From: Mesostigma viride
Lineage: Eukaryota; Streptophyta; Mesostigmatophyceae; Mesostigmatales; Mesostigmataceae
Assembly: GCA_009746045.1 (NCBI GenBank)
Contig: RPFO01000080.1
Coordinates: 5,187,556-5,251,555 of the forward strand
Reading direction: 5' to 3'
DNA length: 64,000 nt
Made by a program: the position numbers and the translations under genes. Shown here in pieces: positions 46,700 to 57,367 of this stretch; the first letter of the stretch is position 1; each line of letters starts with the position of its first letter. Under the pieces are notes generated by a model, which saw nothing but the letters and a program-made list of their open reading frames with translations, was not told the DNA's origin and did no database searches.

Positions 46700-49260
46700 C
46701 GGGACGCGAAAAACACTTGTTAAGTGTTGTTATTGTCTACTTCAATCCAATAATACCAAATATTCAGCCCTCTCAAACACCTGTGAATAGACATGATGGA
46801 AACCATACTCATTCAGAAGGATCAGACGTACTCTCTCGAGGCTCGTGGCCTGCAAAGCTGACCAAGGCCCTAAGTCCAAACTACTACAAAAACAGCAACA
46901 AAAATAATCCTGCCATGCTGCAGGTAGCCGAAGGTGGCCCCTCCTAGCGCAGACCCCTTGTAATGCAGACCCCGGTGCATCGCCTTCCCGCAGGGTCCCT
47001 CCTGCCCTCCTGCAGGGCAGGTGGGCGGACCGCATTACCCCCCCCCCCCCACCTTTCCCTCCCCCCAGACGCAAGGTACCGCCGGCCATCAAAATGAATG
47101 TCAGTGTCTCATTGATTGGCCATTTACATGGCTTCTGCAAGAATGAATTTTGCCAGAATAACTAATGACGAATATCAGAGTGCACAACCCCCATCAATCA
47201 CGTCCCGAGCATGGGCACGTGGCACCCTCCCGTACAAGGCATGGCCCAATACGGTCTGCATGACCCAGGACCACCACAGAAGAACCCAAGACCGCAAGAG
47301 CCGTACCCAGGACAGCCGCTGTCGCACCCTGGACCACCACAGTAGCATCCAGGGCGGCTACTGGTGCGGCATGCCACGGGGGTGGCTCTTCCTGTGGACA
47401 CCAACGTTCCAGCCGATGGGGTCAGAGGTCACCATTCCCAAACCATCCCCAGGGCCCCTTGCCCGTTCCCGCGCAGGCCGCATGCCCCATGAGGCCAATT
47501 GGGATGGTCAAGCCGTTGCAACTTGTGAGACCATCGCCTGGGTCAAGCCATTAAAAAAACTTGCTTCAGGCTCGACCGCATTCCCTGCCGCCTATGCGAG
47601 AAATCAGCCCACTGCTGTGCATATCGGGGTTGGGAAGGAAACCGCCCGCACCCGCACGCATGCCTGCCTCACGCCACGGCAAAACACCCAAGACCAGGGA
47701 CCGTGCGCGCCCTCCGCCAAAGGTCACCGGCGCTAGCACAGGCCAACGTGACAGACGCCAAAATAACGACATAGATGCCAAGAGAAGGCCTCTCTGCCGC
47801 AGCTCGGGTCGACCCCCCCATGGGTCAGCAGACATGCGACTCAAATGGCCTTGCCGGCCATCTGAAAGAAAGCCAAGCCTAGAATCATGACAGGCCGCCC
47901 GTGAGTAGGCCATGTCAGAGATATCAAGGTCCAAAACGGCCCAGCTTTTATCAGATCAGAGAGAGGCTCGGAGATGAAAATCACTCCGTCTTCTAATCAG
48001 GCCTGACGCCGCCCCACGTGCCCCCACCCCCCATCCTTAGGGTTCACAAGACGTGTATATCCCCACACCATCACCGTGATCGCATCGCCTGGCTCCATTC
48101 CCCCCTCCAGTCATCGCAGCCACCCCTCCCATGCACACAGCAAGCCGCCCCCTGGTTCCGTTCCCCCCCCCCGCTGGTTCCAGTCCCCCCCGCCTCCCCC
48201 CCACCGGTTCCATTCCCCCCCCCCCCCCCCCCCCCGCTGGTTCCAGTTCCCCCCGCCTCCCCCCACCGGTTCCATCCCCCCCCCCCCCCCCCCCTGCCGG
48301 TTCCCTTTCCCCGGCTACCCCCCACCGCGGGTCTCCGCCTCCCCCCCCCAACTTCCGTTCCCGTTGTACAGGGTGCCAACTCCCTCTGGTACTGATGAGA
48401 TCTCCCTCTGATGCAACAGACCTCGTGACAGGCTCTTGGGATGCAATAAATAGCACGCCTCCTACGAGCACCCGTTGGATACTATGAATAGCACACGACC
48501 AGCTCATGGTGCTATTCATTTCGCATCCGTCCCTCCAAACGACGAGTTGCCCTTGCAAAGCCTGATGAGGCGGAGGGGGCCACCATGCCCGCACGCCTTT
48601 CCCACCCGAGCCAAGCCACCAAGATTGCAAGAAGGCAAGCAGGGGGAGCGACACCTAAAAATAGGAGCGGTTGTCCCCACGAAGCGGCTCGTCGGATGGG
48701 ACACAAGGCCACGCGTGAAACACCCCGAAGCAAAGGGGATATTTCAGACGGCCACACACACTCCTGAAGCAAGGGAGTATCCACCACAGAGGTATGCACC
48801 CTGTCAAAGCAAAGGGATACGTCAACGGCCATGTACCCCTGCCTTGGAGCCTCACGGTAGACGTAAGCGATTGCTGTAGGCTCGGGTGGAGACCGGGTTG
48901 TTGGGGTTCGAAACATACTCTGTGGTTCGTCAAGGAAAGGGAAACATTTCCATCGAAACATCCCGTCAAGCATTCCACTTAAACGCTTCCATTCCAGACT
49001 GCTTGACCATCCTTTACAGGTGTCTCGTATGCTGGGAACCACGGAGACCAGGGAGACCAGAGAGACCACGTAAACCTGGACTGGGACGGCCCGACAAAGC
49101 CTTCACTGGGGGAGGGAAATGGGGAATAAGTCCAACAAAAGGATCTAAGTCCCCTGATGGTCGAAAGGAAGGCTGGAACCCGTGCGGCACGCTTTACACA
49201 GGAGCATCCCAAGAAACTGGCTCGGTCTCACGCCAAACACGCCATGGGGATTCATGACTA
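46700..49260. other. Region without a supported gene; decayed coding-like text and C-rich tract
   Basis: At 47220-47620 a plus frame is Pro/Gly/Gln-rich (PGPPQKNPRPQEPYPGQP) and then reads CRLCEKSAHCC, but in-frame stops interrupt it, so at most it is a pseudogene. At 48150-48360 poly-C tracts alternate with ccgctggttccagt and ccaccggttccat. At 48715-48830 three degenerate units sharing gaagcaa(a)ggga repeat at about 60 bp. I can support no gene here. Confidence 0.4.
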
Positions 49261-49306
49261 ACTGTAGGGCAGCCTCGATGGCCAGCACGAGCGCATGCAG
49301 GCCGGC

Positions 49307-49981
49307 TCATGACATTAGTACGACCAAGGCCGCGGAGAGCGACAGTATGACCGTGACGAGGACGCTCGCCAGGTCCGGCGACGCTTTGCCGTCGGCGCCG
49401 CTCGTGGTCTCGTTGTGACGTTCCAGTACCCAGGTGCAGTTGAGGGGCATGATGCCAGGCTCCTTCTGAATGCTCAACAAGAGCGTGAGGTACGCTTCTG
49501 TCACCCCGGGCGGGTCACGCTGGCCTACGTTACAGTACTCATGCGTCAGGTTGAAGGTGAAGAACCTTTGCGGGCAGGTCATATGGGCACAGAATGGGTT
49601 ATTCAAGCTCTTGACCAGCTGGCCAAACACTGCAATGTTTTCCTTCCAGACCTTAATCTGCCGATCTAAACATACGCAGTACGAGTCGAACAGCAGCGGA
49701 CAGTTTGTGCTTCTGTCCTCTACGTAATCCAGGCACGGTTCTATGGCGTTCTTTTCCGCCAGGTAGTAGGTAGTCAAGCCGTCGGCCCGATTGATAGCAT
49801 AATTGCAATACCATTCCCATTGCTGACATTCCCTCAAACACGTAGCGCTTGAATTACAAGTGAGACAGTCACCAGGAACCTTTACAACTTCGCTAGGGCA
49901 ACTCAGGCCTTGCTGTGCAGAAGTCACTCCCACTACCAGGCAGATCGCAAGGAGGAGCAAGGCTCGTCCACAGGTAACCAT
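49307..49981 (-). CDS. Secreted Cys-rich protein, probably GPI-anchored, unknown family
   Basis: An intronless 224-aa frame starts at the ATG at 49981. The N-terminus (CGRALLLLAICLVVGVTSAQ) is a clear signal peptide with likely cleavage after about residue 22. The mature part has 14 cysteines (28, 39, 42, 48, 52, 59, 83, 94, 102, 104, 131, 136, 150, 182), an even number that suggests seven disulfides. Four N-glycosylation sequons are present (43, 144, 181, 190). The C-terminus is small residues (SGADGKASPD), then about 20 hydrophobic residues to the stop, as expected of a GPI-attachment signal or a single membrane anchor. Such proteins act at the cell surface. I do not recognise a family. The coherent layout of signal, Cys core and hydrophobic tail argues against a chance frame. 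Confidence 0.75.
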   Translation of the reverse strand: MVTCGRALLLLAICLVVGVTSAQQGLSCPSEVVKVPGDCLTCNSSATCLRECQQWEWYCNYAINRADGLTTYYLAEKNAIEPCLDYVEDRSTNCPLLFDSYCVCLDRQIKVWKENIAVFGQLVKSLNNPFCAHMTCPQRFFTFNLTHEYCNVGQRDPPGVTEAYLTLLLSIQKEPGIMPLNCTWVLERHNETTSGADGKASPDLASVLVTVILSLSAALVVLMS

Positions 49982-52440
49982 GTTCGATCGCCACAGCGGA
50001 GAATCACATCACCGATCTTGAGGCGGGAGCCATAGCGAAATACCTGCGTGATCCTGGCGATATGGTTACTCGCATTTCTTTTTGAAAGGTCACGCAAGGG
50101 CAGCCATGGCTACCGCTCGTCTCCCATAGCAGCTCATATGTGGCCCATGCTTGGCCCATATGCCTTCTTCCCCTTGCGTCCAGTTCAGCATGTCCCAGGA
50201 CTCCAGATGGTGTTTAATCAAGCCCCGTTTATTCCTGTCCCCCTGCTGCCCCTGGTAATGACCCAAGGGCCGTACCATAACGCCGATTATAGTGACAATT
50301 CCGTATTATACCGTATGGAATATATTTAGTAAGGCCCAGTGGCGCGTTGTCACCTCAGAGGTAACTCAAGCCGGGAGGCAAATTTGATAGAGATACCCTG
50401 GAGATACAGTACAGTACTGTAAGCTTGGACACAACAACAACAACAACAACAACAACAACTTACAGTAAGCTTGGACGGTTCATGTTGGGTGGCCGACTGG
50501 GCGTGGCCAACGGCATCATGGCCATAATTACCTATCAAGGAGACAACCAGCGCAGGCCAGAAATCGGGGGAATCCGGACAAAGGTAGCTCGAGCCTGCCG
50601 TTATCTTGTCCGCGTGTTCGAGTCGTTCATGGCCTTAATTATGCTTGCCACGATAATGCATACAGTAGCATAACCCAAAAAATCTCATAGAGGACTGATA
50701 TACCATGGGTATGGTTTAATACTCCAGCATAGTAAAAAAAAAAAAATTAGTGGCCCCAAAATCCAGAAACATGGCAGGTGCAGAGCTGATCGAGTGAAAA
50801 ATCTCGAGGGGCCAGCCTAGCACTTCAGTTGTTGTGGCCACTGGCCAACAGCTGGCCCATGATTGCGCTGCGTGGCAACTTGTTGCATGTTGCAACACTG
50901 GCAATTTGGCATGCAAGAAGACGAAGTGGCATGCAAGAAGATCATGCTGCTTTCAGTGCTTTGTAGCCTTCCCGCCCTCCATCAAATACCCTTTTTTATT
51001 TTTATGACGTGGCTTGGTCTAGCTTTTCGCCATATGATTAGTATTTCGGGTAAGTCACTAGGGGTGAGTGGGTATTTTTATTTGCCAATTATTAACCAGA
51101 GTTGCAAAATGGGTAAGAAGCTCGCTATATAATAATTAATTCTGCAAAGTTAGTTTATTTTCTTGTGAAAGTCGATGTTTGTAAAGTAGCCATACTCTCA
51201 TCAGTTGTAGGGTTTCCGACATGGGAAATGAAATCAACTGGCTGTCCCTGACTCTCCTAGCCCGTAGGAATTCCCTATTTTTACGTTTGCAGGTACCCCC
51301 CCAACAAGTTATTGAGGGCCATCTTGTGAAGCTGCAATGCAGAAGGCCAGCCACTCAGCTTGTTGGAAAAGAGGGTTTTTTGGCTTGTGGACATGGATGC
51401 CATGTGAGCATGCGTGGGCAAGTGTACTGTAGCCTGGCCATGTGAAAGGAGCACAGCTATGACTTTATCTTGGACTTTCCGACTTGCGCCTTTGTTTTGG
51501 TTGCTTATGCTTGCATCGGCTATGATGCTTGACGTCGTTCCCTGCCAGAAACGCTGTTCGCGGTCCATTTGACAGTTCTGGTACTTGCTTCCTGCTTGCG
51601 TGTCTCATAAAATGGTGGGACCACGTAATTCTTGGAACGGCAGAATGCGTCTCATGCAAAGTTGTTGGATCTGAACGGTAGCATTGGGAGTATCTGCTTT
51701 CTAAGGGGATAAGTCTCTCCCCATGGGCAAAAGTGCCTGCCAGCCCTCTCCCTGCCAGTCTGCCTGCCAGCCTGCGTGTCTGTCTGTTGTGTCCTATTCA
51801 ATAAGCCCACCATGCCAGCCTGCCTGCTTGTCTATCTCACTATCTGTTTTCTAAAAAGTTCAAAATGCCTGCCTGCAGCGCGTGGCATTCCATTCATCCC
51901 TTGTCCCTGTACTGTCCCTGCTTTCTGTATCGGCGTCTATGCAAGCTGTCTACTGTCTAGCATCTTTTTGTGTACTGGATAGCCACCCATGTACTTCCCA
52001 GTCAGTCCGTCATTAATGAGCGGGTGCCTCCATTCGTGAAAGAGCCACGGGGTGCAAACTGGTTTTTTGTTAGTCCTCTTAGTGAAACAGATAGCTGCCT
52101 CGCTTTTCCACGTTCAAGGTGAATCTGATTCTTGCCACACCTATCTCTTCTGTGCATTTAATGAAAAAAAGTTTAAAATTTTACATGCAAGCTACATTCC
52201 GAAATAGGAGGCATGGCTTGCCTGGCACAAGCGCTGAGCAGGGTGCACCACAAGCTTGATGGCTGTCGATATGCATCGGGAGAAGCTTGGTGTGATTAGT
52301 TTTAATATGTTAGTTTCTGTATGGGACCAAGGTGGGGACTTGCAGCTACAGATCAAAGCGGTCTGTTGCGCTTCAGTGCATGCTTCATTCGTAATAACGT
52401 GTTCAGTAATATGATGTTGGTTTTTTTTTTTTTTTCGCAA
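49982..52440. other. Intergenic region; (CAA)n microsatellite at 50431-50458, no recognised gene
   Basis: Only short ORFs without domains are seen. A short text ggagacaaccagcgcaggcc near 50540 is shared, inverted, with the LINE 5' fragment edge near 45430, so LINE debris is likely. The rest shows nothing I recognise. Confidence 0.45.
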
Positions 52441-52448
52441 GTTGGGTT

Positions 52449-52536
52449 GTAGCTTGGGATGCCTTCAGATCAGGAGACCCATATAGCCGCGGAATCATGC
52501 CAGAGGTCCTAGTTTGAATCCGTGTTCGGGAGCTAC
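52449..52536 (+). ncRNA. tRNA-like sequence, possible tRNA-derived SINE head
   Basis: The 88-nt stretch begins GTAGCTT and ends GAGCTAC, which pair over 7 bp like an acceptor stem with one G-U. AGTTTGAATCC resembles the RNA polymerase III B box. The T-stem pairs poorly and no convincing D-arm is seen, so it is not a normal tRNA gene. Confidence 0.25.
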
Positions 52537-52816
52537 TTCAACTTTTGCATTTTTCACGTCCCGGCGCTCGGCAGCACTTAGTTTACTATTTGTTGCTTGC
52601 CTCGACAATATGATGTTGCAACAATATTGATCAAGGAGACAATATGATGTTGGTTGACCTCCCCACGTACGTTTTGCGGCGCTGTACATTCGGACCCCAA
52701 GGCCCTAAGACACTACGAGCTCGAATGAGATTTAGGGAGCGCCCCCAGCATAATTACATGTATAGACTGCGTCACGTGAGCGTAATCTTCAATGGAACCA
52801 ATGAACTAGTTAATTT

Positions 52817-53160
52817 TAAACCCGTGCTCCCGTTGGGGAGTCATGGAGCACCGAAGTGCTCTAGTGTGCGCAACGGGCAAGGGGGGTACGTAGAGACCCC
52901 CCCTTCCCTCATGCATGCATGCCACAGGGTGCTCAATCGGACCCATCTAACTAAACGATCCGGGGCATCCCCTGTGGATGCAATATGTCCTGTGTGAGCA
53001 TTGCATTGCTATGGAGACGTGAGCAAACAAGCAGCTTGCTAGGGGAGGCGCATAGCTAGGCTGGCTGATGCGCTGTTCAGTTGGCTACCGGGTAGGCGAT
53101 GCATGAGCAATTGCATGGCTACGTTCTACCCTGCATTTGCATCACACTATGGGATGGCGA
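52817..53160. repeat. Interspersed repeat R1, copy 2
   Basis: This is the best-preserved R1 copy, matching 9541-9910. It begins cccgtgctcccgttggggag and ends near cacactatgggatggcgatt. It lies directly upstream of a LINE 3' fragment and its TTAA tail. Confidence 0.8.
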
Positions 53161-53199
53161 TTAAATTAAAAAATTAAATTATAACATGTCTCCGTTGGG

Positions 53200-53630
53200 A
53201 GATCATTAATTAATTAATTAATTAATAGACACGTGACTGCGTCACGTGAGCAGACGGAAGTCGTCAGTGGGAGGGGAACATGGGATGGAATGGATGGTGT
53301 AAGCTATCTAGGTCCGAGTTACAGGGGTGTGGGCACCGCGGCCCGAATTGCTATGAATTCCATACTGGGTCACACGCGGAGCCCCCACAGGCTTGGGGGT
53401 GGTCTCCTTCATCACTACTTGCCATCTATCCTTGCGCACCATCTGCCTCCATATTACAGACAAACCAGGAGGCTGCCCGGGTGTGAGCCCGTCACGTCTA
53501 GTGTAGCACATGTCCATGCCGAGTCTATCACGAAAAGTCCACAGGTGGCGGCCCTGCCGCGCGCCGCCGGGAGCACGCCAGGTGGCCGAGATCATGTAGC
53601 ACATATTCCTTGCTGGATGGATGGAGACGC
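53200..53630 (-). mobile_element. LINE 3'-end fragment with TTAA tail, close copy of 36460-36935
   Basis: A (TTAA)n tail at 53206-53225 is followed by the family 3'-UTR and the frame with RKDRWQVVMKETTPKPVGAP. It breaks off near 53585, where text shared with 45915 (catgtagcacatattccttg) begins. At least two insertions are therefore nested. Confidence 0.8.
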
Positions 53631-53899
53631 CATGCCCTAGCTTTTTTGTATAGCTATGCTGATCTTCCCCCCCATGACAGGCTCCCCCTTCGCTGGGCAT
53701 AGCTTGAAGATCATGGGGATTCAAGTGCCCTGGTGCACCTAGAGCAAGGGTCCTTTACATTCCCACCCTTGCAGGAAGTAGCTTAGAATGTATGATAGGC
53801 CATATGCCCCTTCTCTGGGCTATGTGCTACATATTATTCTGATCAGGCACTCCGCAAAGGTGAAAACCTTTGCGTTCAGTGCCGGGCCGCGGAAAACGC

Positions 53900-54010
53900 G
53901 GAAAACGCGATCTGCAAATGAATCCGACCGGAATCGAATTGGGGACCTCTCGCACCAATTTTGCTGACTATAGGACGGACGTCTCCGGTTACCATGGCAT
54001 CGCCAACTTA
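53900..54010 (-). ncRNA. tRNA-like sequence on minus strand
   Basis: On the minus strand gcgagaggtccccaattcga, ttccgg resembles a T-arm with a B box. It aligns loosely with the tRNA-like stretch at 52490-52530 (ccagaggtcctagtttgaat). No full cloverleaf is apparent. A tRNA-derived SINE remnant is the likeliest meaning. Confidence 0.2.
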
Positions 54011-54134
54011 CACCTACAGTCATCCGCAAAAGTTCTCCTGTCCGGGGAGTGATGCAAGCTTTTCGGATTTGGTACTAGATAAATCACTCGAGATCTGTGT
54101 GTGTGTCATATACTCCCGACGGAGTTATGTTCCT

Positions 54135-54830
54135 AATTAATTAATTAATTAATTAATGGATGGAGGTGGGCGAAGCCGCGTAATCGAACGAACCTAACTC
54201 TAGGCTATCTAGTCTAGAAAAATCCTAACTACACTACTCAGCAAAACGCCCCATCCTCTTGGGGGGGGGTGGCTTGCCCACAGGGGCTGGCGTGTGAGCC
54301 TGGACAATCTTCTGCCACCGCTTCTTGTTCTGAATGGCAGTCCAAAGAAGAGAGAGGGAGTGAATGCGATGTTCAAACTGAGCTGGGACCACTAGGTCGG
54401 CCAGCAACATCTGGATGTAGTTCATGGCAGGTTTACGTAGCTTCCTGGGAATGTCCTTGGGGCCAGGCCAGGTCAGGATATGCAGCCCTGGTTGGCCAAG
54501 CCGCTGGGGGCCGGCCAGACCAAGGGCGGTGTCGACCTGGCTGGTGCGAGCAAGATGTCCTACAAATGCTATCCTACGCTGCCTAATCTCGTCCGAAATA
54601 CGAGGCATACCCTGATACAAAGACTCTAATGACCTACGCTGGGAAAACCCTACATTCAGGACCTGTCGGAGCATCCTGTAAACCGCACGTGCCGTCTAGC
54701 TTAGCCGCCAGTGTGTCCGTGAGTGTCCATGCCTCGGCGCCATACGTAAGCACCGTGACGACGAGGACCTTGAAGAGCATGCGGGATGGTGATTTCCAGC
54801 TAGAATGCATCACCCGAGCGTGGGTGTGAC
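54135..54830 (-). mobile_element. LINE fragment, aagccgcg subfamily, copy 2
   Basis: A (TTAA)n tract at 54135-54157 is followed by the subfamily 3'-UTR. The 146-aa frame includes RRIAFVGHLARTSQVDT, GLHILTWPGPKDIPRKL and RWQKIVQAHTPAP. Further 5' in minus sense (54640-54800) the frame shifts and reads VLTYGAEAWTLTDTLAAKLD, the end of the RT region. It is longer than copy 1 at 45880. Confidence 0.8.
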
Positions 54831-54861
54831 TACACTAATTGAGACAACTATTCCTGGCTAG

Positions 54862-55115
54862 TCTAGCCCGTAGGGGGCGTCCACAGCTGGTTGTTGACGA
54901 TCAGGTCCCCGCGCGCCCCGCCAGAACACTTTTGGCTTTTGGGGGTCTTGCTTGCGGCGGAGGTACTCCGGCCAGCCACCACAGGTCGCCTCTCTGCTGC
55001 TGCTGAGCGGGGGTCAGGTCGTCGTCTAGCGTCCAAGCGAGGTCGTGCAGCTTCTTGCGGTACAAGAGGAACAGCCGCTTATCCTCAATGGAACGGAAGG
55101 TAAGCAGGACTGGCA
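54862..55115 (-). mobile_element. LINE ORF1 fragment, second copy
   Basis: This corresponds to 9955-10215: ccacagctggttgttgacga, caggtccccgc, tgctgctgctgagcggg, caggtcgtc and atggaacggaaggtaagcag. On the minus strand it reads RSIEDKRLFLLYRKKLHDLA and then DLTPAQQQQR, an L1 ORF1-like segment. Confidence 0.6.
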
Positions 55116-55309
55116 GGGGAATGGGTGGTGGAATGGAATGGGTAAAAATCTAACCTCTTTAGTTGTAGGGTTGCGGGCACCGGCTCAAACCGCTATCTTT
55201 CCCCCTTCATTGGAGAGGGAACATGCAGCACTCTAAATATCAATTGCAATACAAATCACTTGATATGCAACACAGTAGCACAAAATAATCCCATGTTGTC
55301 TCTTGATCT

Positions 55310-55490
55310 GGCGGAGCCAATTTTCGGAAGAACCGTTAGGTTCGCCAGAATCGGCGAAGCTTATAAGGCCGTACACGTGAGAAAAAGATAGGAATAGGGG
55401 ATAAAATCCGTCAATCCATCCATCCATCCACCGAATTTGTCCCCAATTTGCAAGCATAAGGGTGAGTTTCTTCCGAAAATTGGCTCCGCC
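55310..55490. mobile_element. 181-bp MITE with 23-bp perfect TIRs
   Basis: The first 23 bases (ggcggagccaattttcggaa and three more) are the exact complement of the last 23 (55468-55490). No coding capacity. No clear target duplication is visible. It lies just beyond the 3' end of the glycosyltransferase gene. Confidence 0.75.
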
Positions 55491-55661
55491 GTAGAGTTTC
55501 AACGGGCAAGTTGCAAACACGCACATTACTTGATAATAAATCAAATCACAGTATCAAGCTGCTCTACTGTGGCGTTGAAACTAACCAATCCATGTTATTT
55601 ATGAAAATGTGCATAAATATATGGCTGTGCAGAAATGCATTTGTTGATTGCACACACAGCG

Positions 55662-57329
55662 CTACTTCCAATTATTTTTGTGCCCCAGTGAGCTGGGGAT
55701 ATTCTTGTCATCTTGCACAATGCTGTCCTTGAATGTGAACACGCGCAAGTTGTCCACCTTCCACCAGAGCATGTCCACGGGGTCATCCATCTTGGCCTCG
55801 GTCAGCAACCGGGCAGCGCCGTGCAGTGTGATAATGTAGCTGCAGGCATTGGCAGTGTTGAGCGGCCACATTCATGGCAGTTTGCACAATCAATACATGG
55901 AAGGATCCATCTGCACAATGGTGCATGCACACGGACAACATTCTGACCATAAACACAGGACACAACGGATTTATAGAGTGAACGATAACTGCCCAACTGT
56001 TGGATTGGTTTACAACATCCAATGATTTATGCTCACCTGACGCCGTCTACATGATAATTGATTGAATAATCAACATCCAATGTCAAGCACCACACAGTCC
56101 GGTCTCATGGCATTGGTGACGGAATCCGTCCCCAGTCGGAATTCACATAGGCACGCATGAAAAGCTCGAGGCAGCAAAAAAAGGGGCGACAAAAGCTGGA
56201 ATGACAGCAGAGCGTACACAACTGCTTGAGACTTCTCATGGCTTTCTGCGTCAATTACTCGGCAGTGAAAGCACTCTCGCGGCGCTGCCCCGTGTGAGGT
56301 TCGCCTGCAAGGCTGCAGCATTCAAGCTAGGCAAGCTATTGCCCTACTAGAAGTATATTGATGATAGGGGCAAATGCAGTACAAGAGGGGCGGGGGTGTG
56401 GGGGTGGGGGGTGGGGGTATGGGGTGGGGGTCTAAGGTGGGGGGATGGGCAAGTCTACAGTAATAGTAGATGTAAAAAGACCTACAAGATGTGGCCCTAT
56501 TATTCTATTGCAAAGTGACCCTGGGGGTTGTGGGTGAACCCTGGGTGTGCCCCTAACAACCCTCAGGCTCCCGGGGACGCCTTTATATTCCCCCAAACCG
56601 GCAGCTCTCAATGAGTTCCAAGCCTATGTGTGACCTCTGGACAATTCATGGGGCAGCCTTGCTGCATCCACTATGCTGTTGCTAGCTTCCTTGTATTGCT
56701 CCCACAGTTGGGCCTGCACCATGACGCAGAGAGAGTCCTCTGTGGCCTGCCCACTTGAGGCAGTGAGAGAAGCTCGGGCGCCATCCCTCTTAGTTGTGTA
56801 GAGGGTTTGAAGGTTCCTTTATTGGTACCCAGATGACGGCTGTCTGCGTGCTTTTAAGGATTAATTAACCCCGGGGGCCACCCTCGCGTTGCAGTGCAGA
56901 ATTCTCCAAGCAGGGTAGTGGCTACTGAAAACAATTGCTAGTTTGCACGTGGCTAGCGCACTCTAGTATTGCACATGGGACTTCGCTGGGCCACCCTCGT
57001 GACGCGATGATGGATGCCGGCAAACACCTATCTGGGATCGTGAAGGTCAGAAATCTGTTTTACACCGGGGGCCACCCTCGTGACATGTTGTACGCCCTTA
57101 TTGTTGTATTCTTTGTGTTCCCTTATTGTTGGTTCTTTGTATGCCCTTATTGTTGGATTCTTCGCATTCCCTTACATCTCCCTTTGCTGGCTGAGGAGAT
57201 CGCACCATCGACAGAGTGCCCATACGCACTAGAAGAGGCTCATAGGGGCAAGTGTGTATCGATAAAAGAATACTCAAAAGAGACTGACGCAGCACTAGTA
57301 GTACCCAGCACCAGCAGCAGCACCAGCAG

Positions 57330-57367
<38 letters not shown>

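Noticed and set aside
47116-47736. Plus-strand 206-aa ORF as a gene
   Set aside because: Composition is biased and another frame over the same DNA looks more protein-like but has stops; at best a decayed pseudogene.
48512-49069. Minus-strand 185-aa ORF as a gene
   Set aside because: No domain, no supporting splice pattern, and internal about 60-bp degenerate repeats explain part of it.
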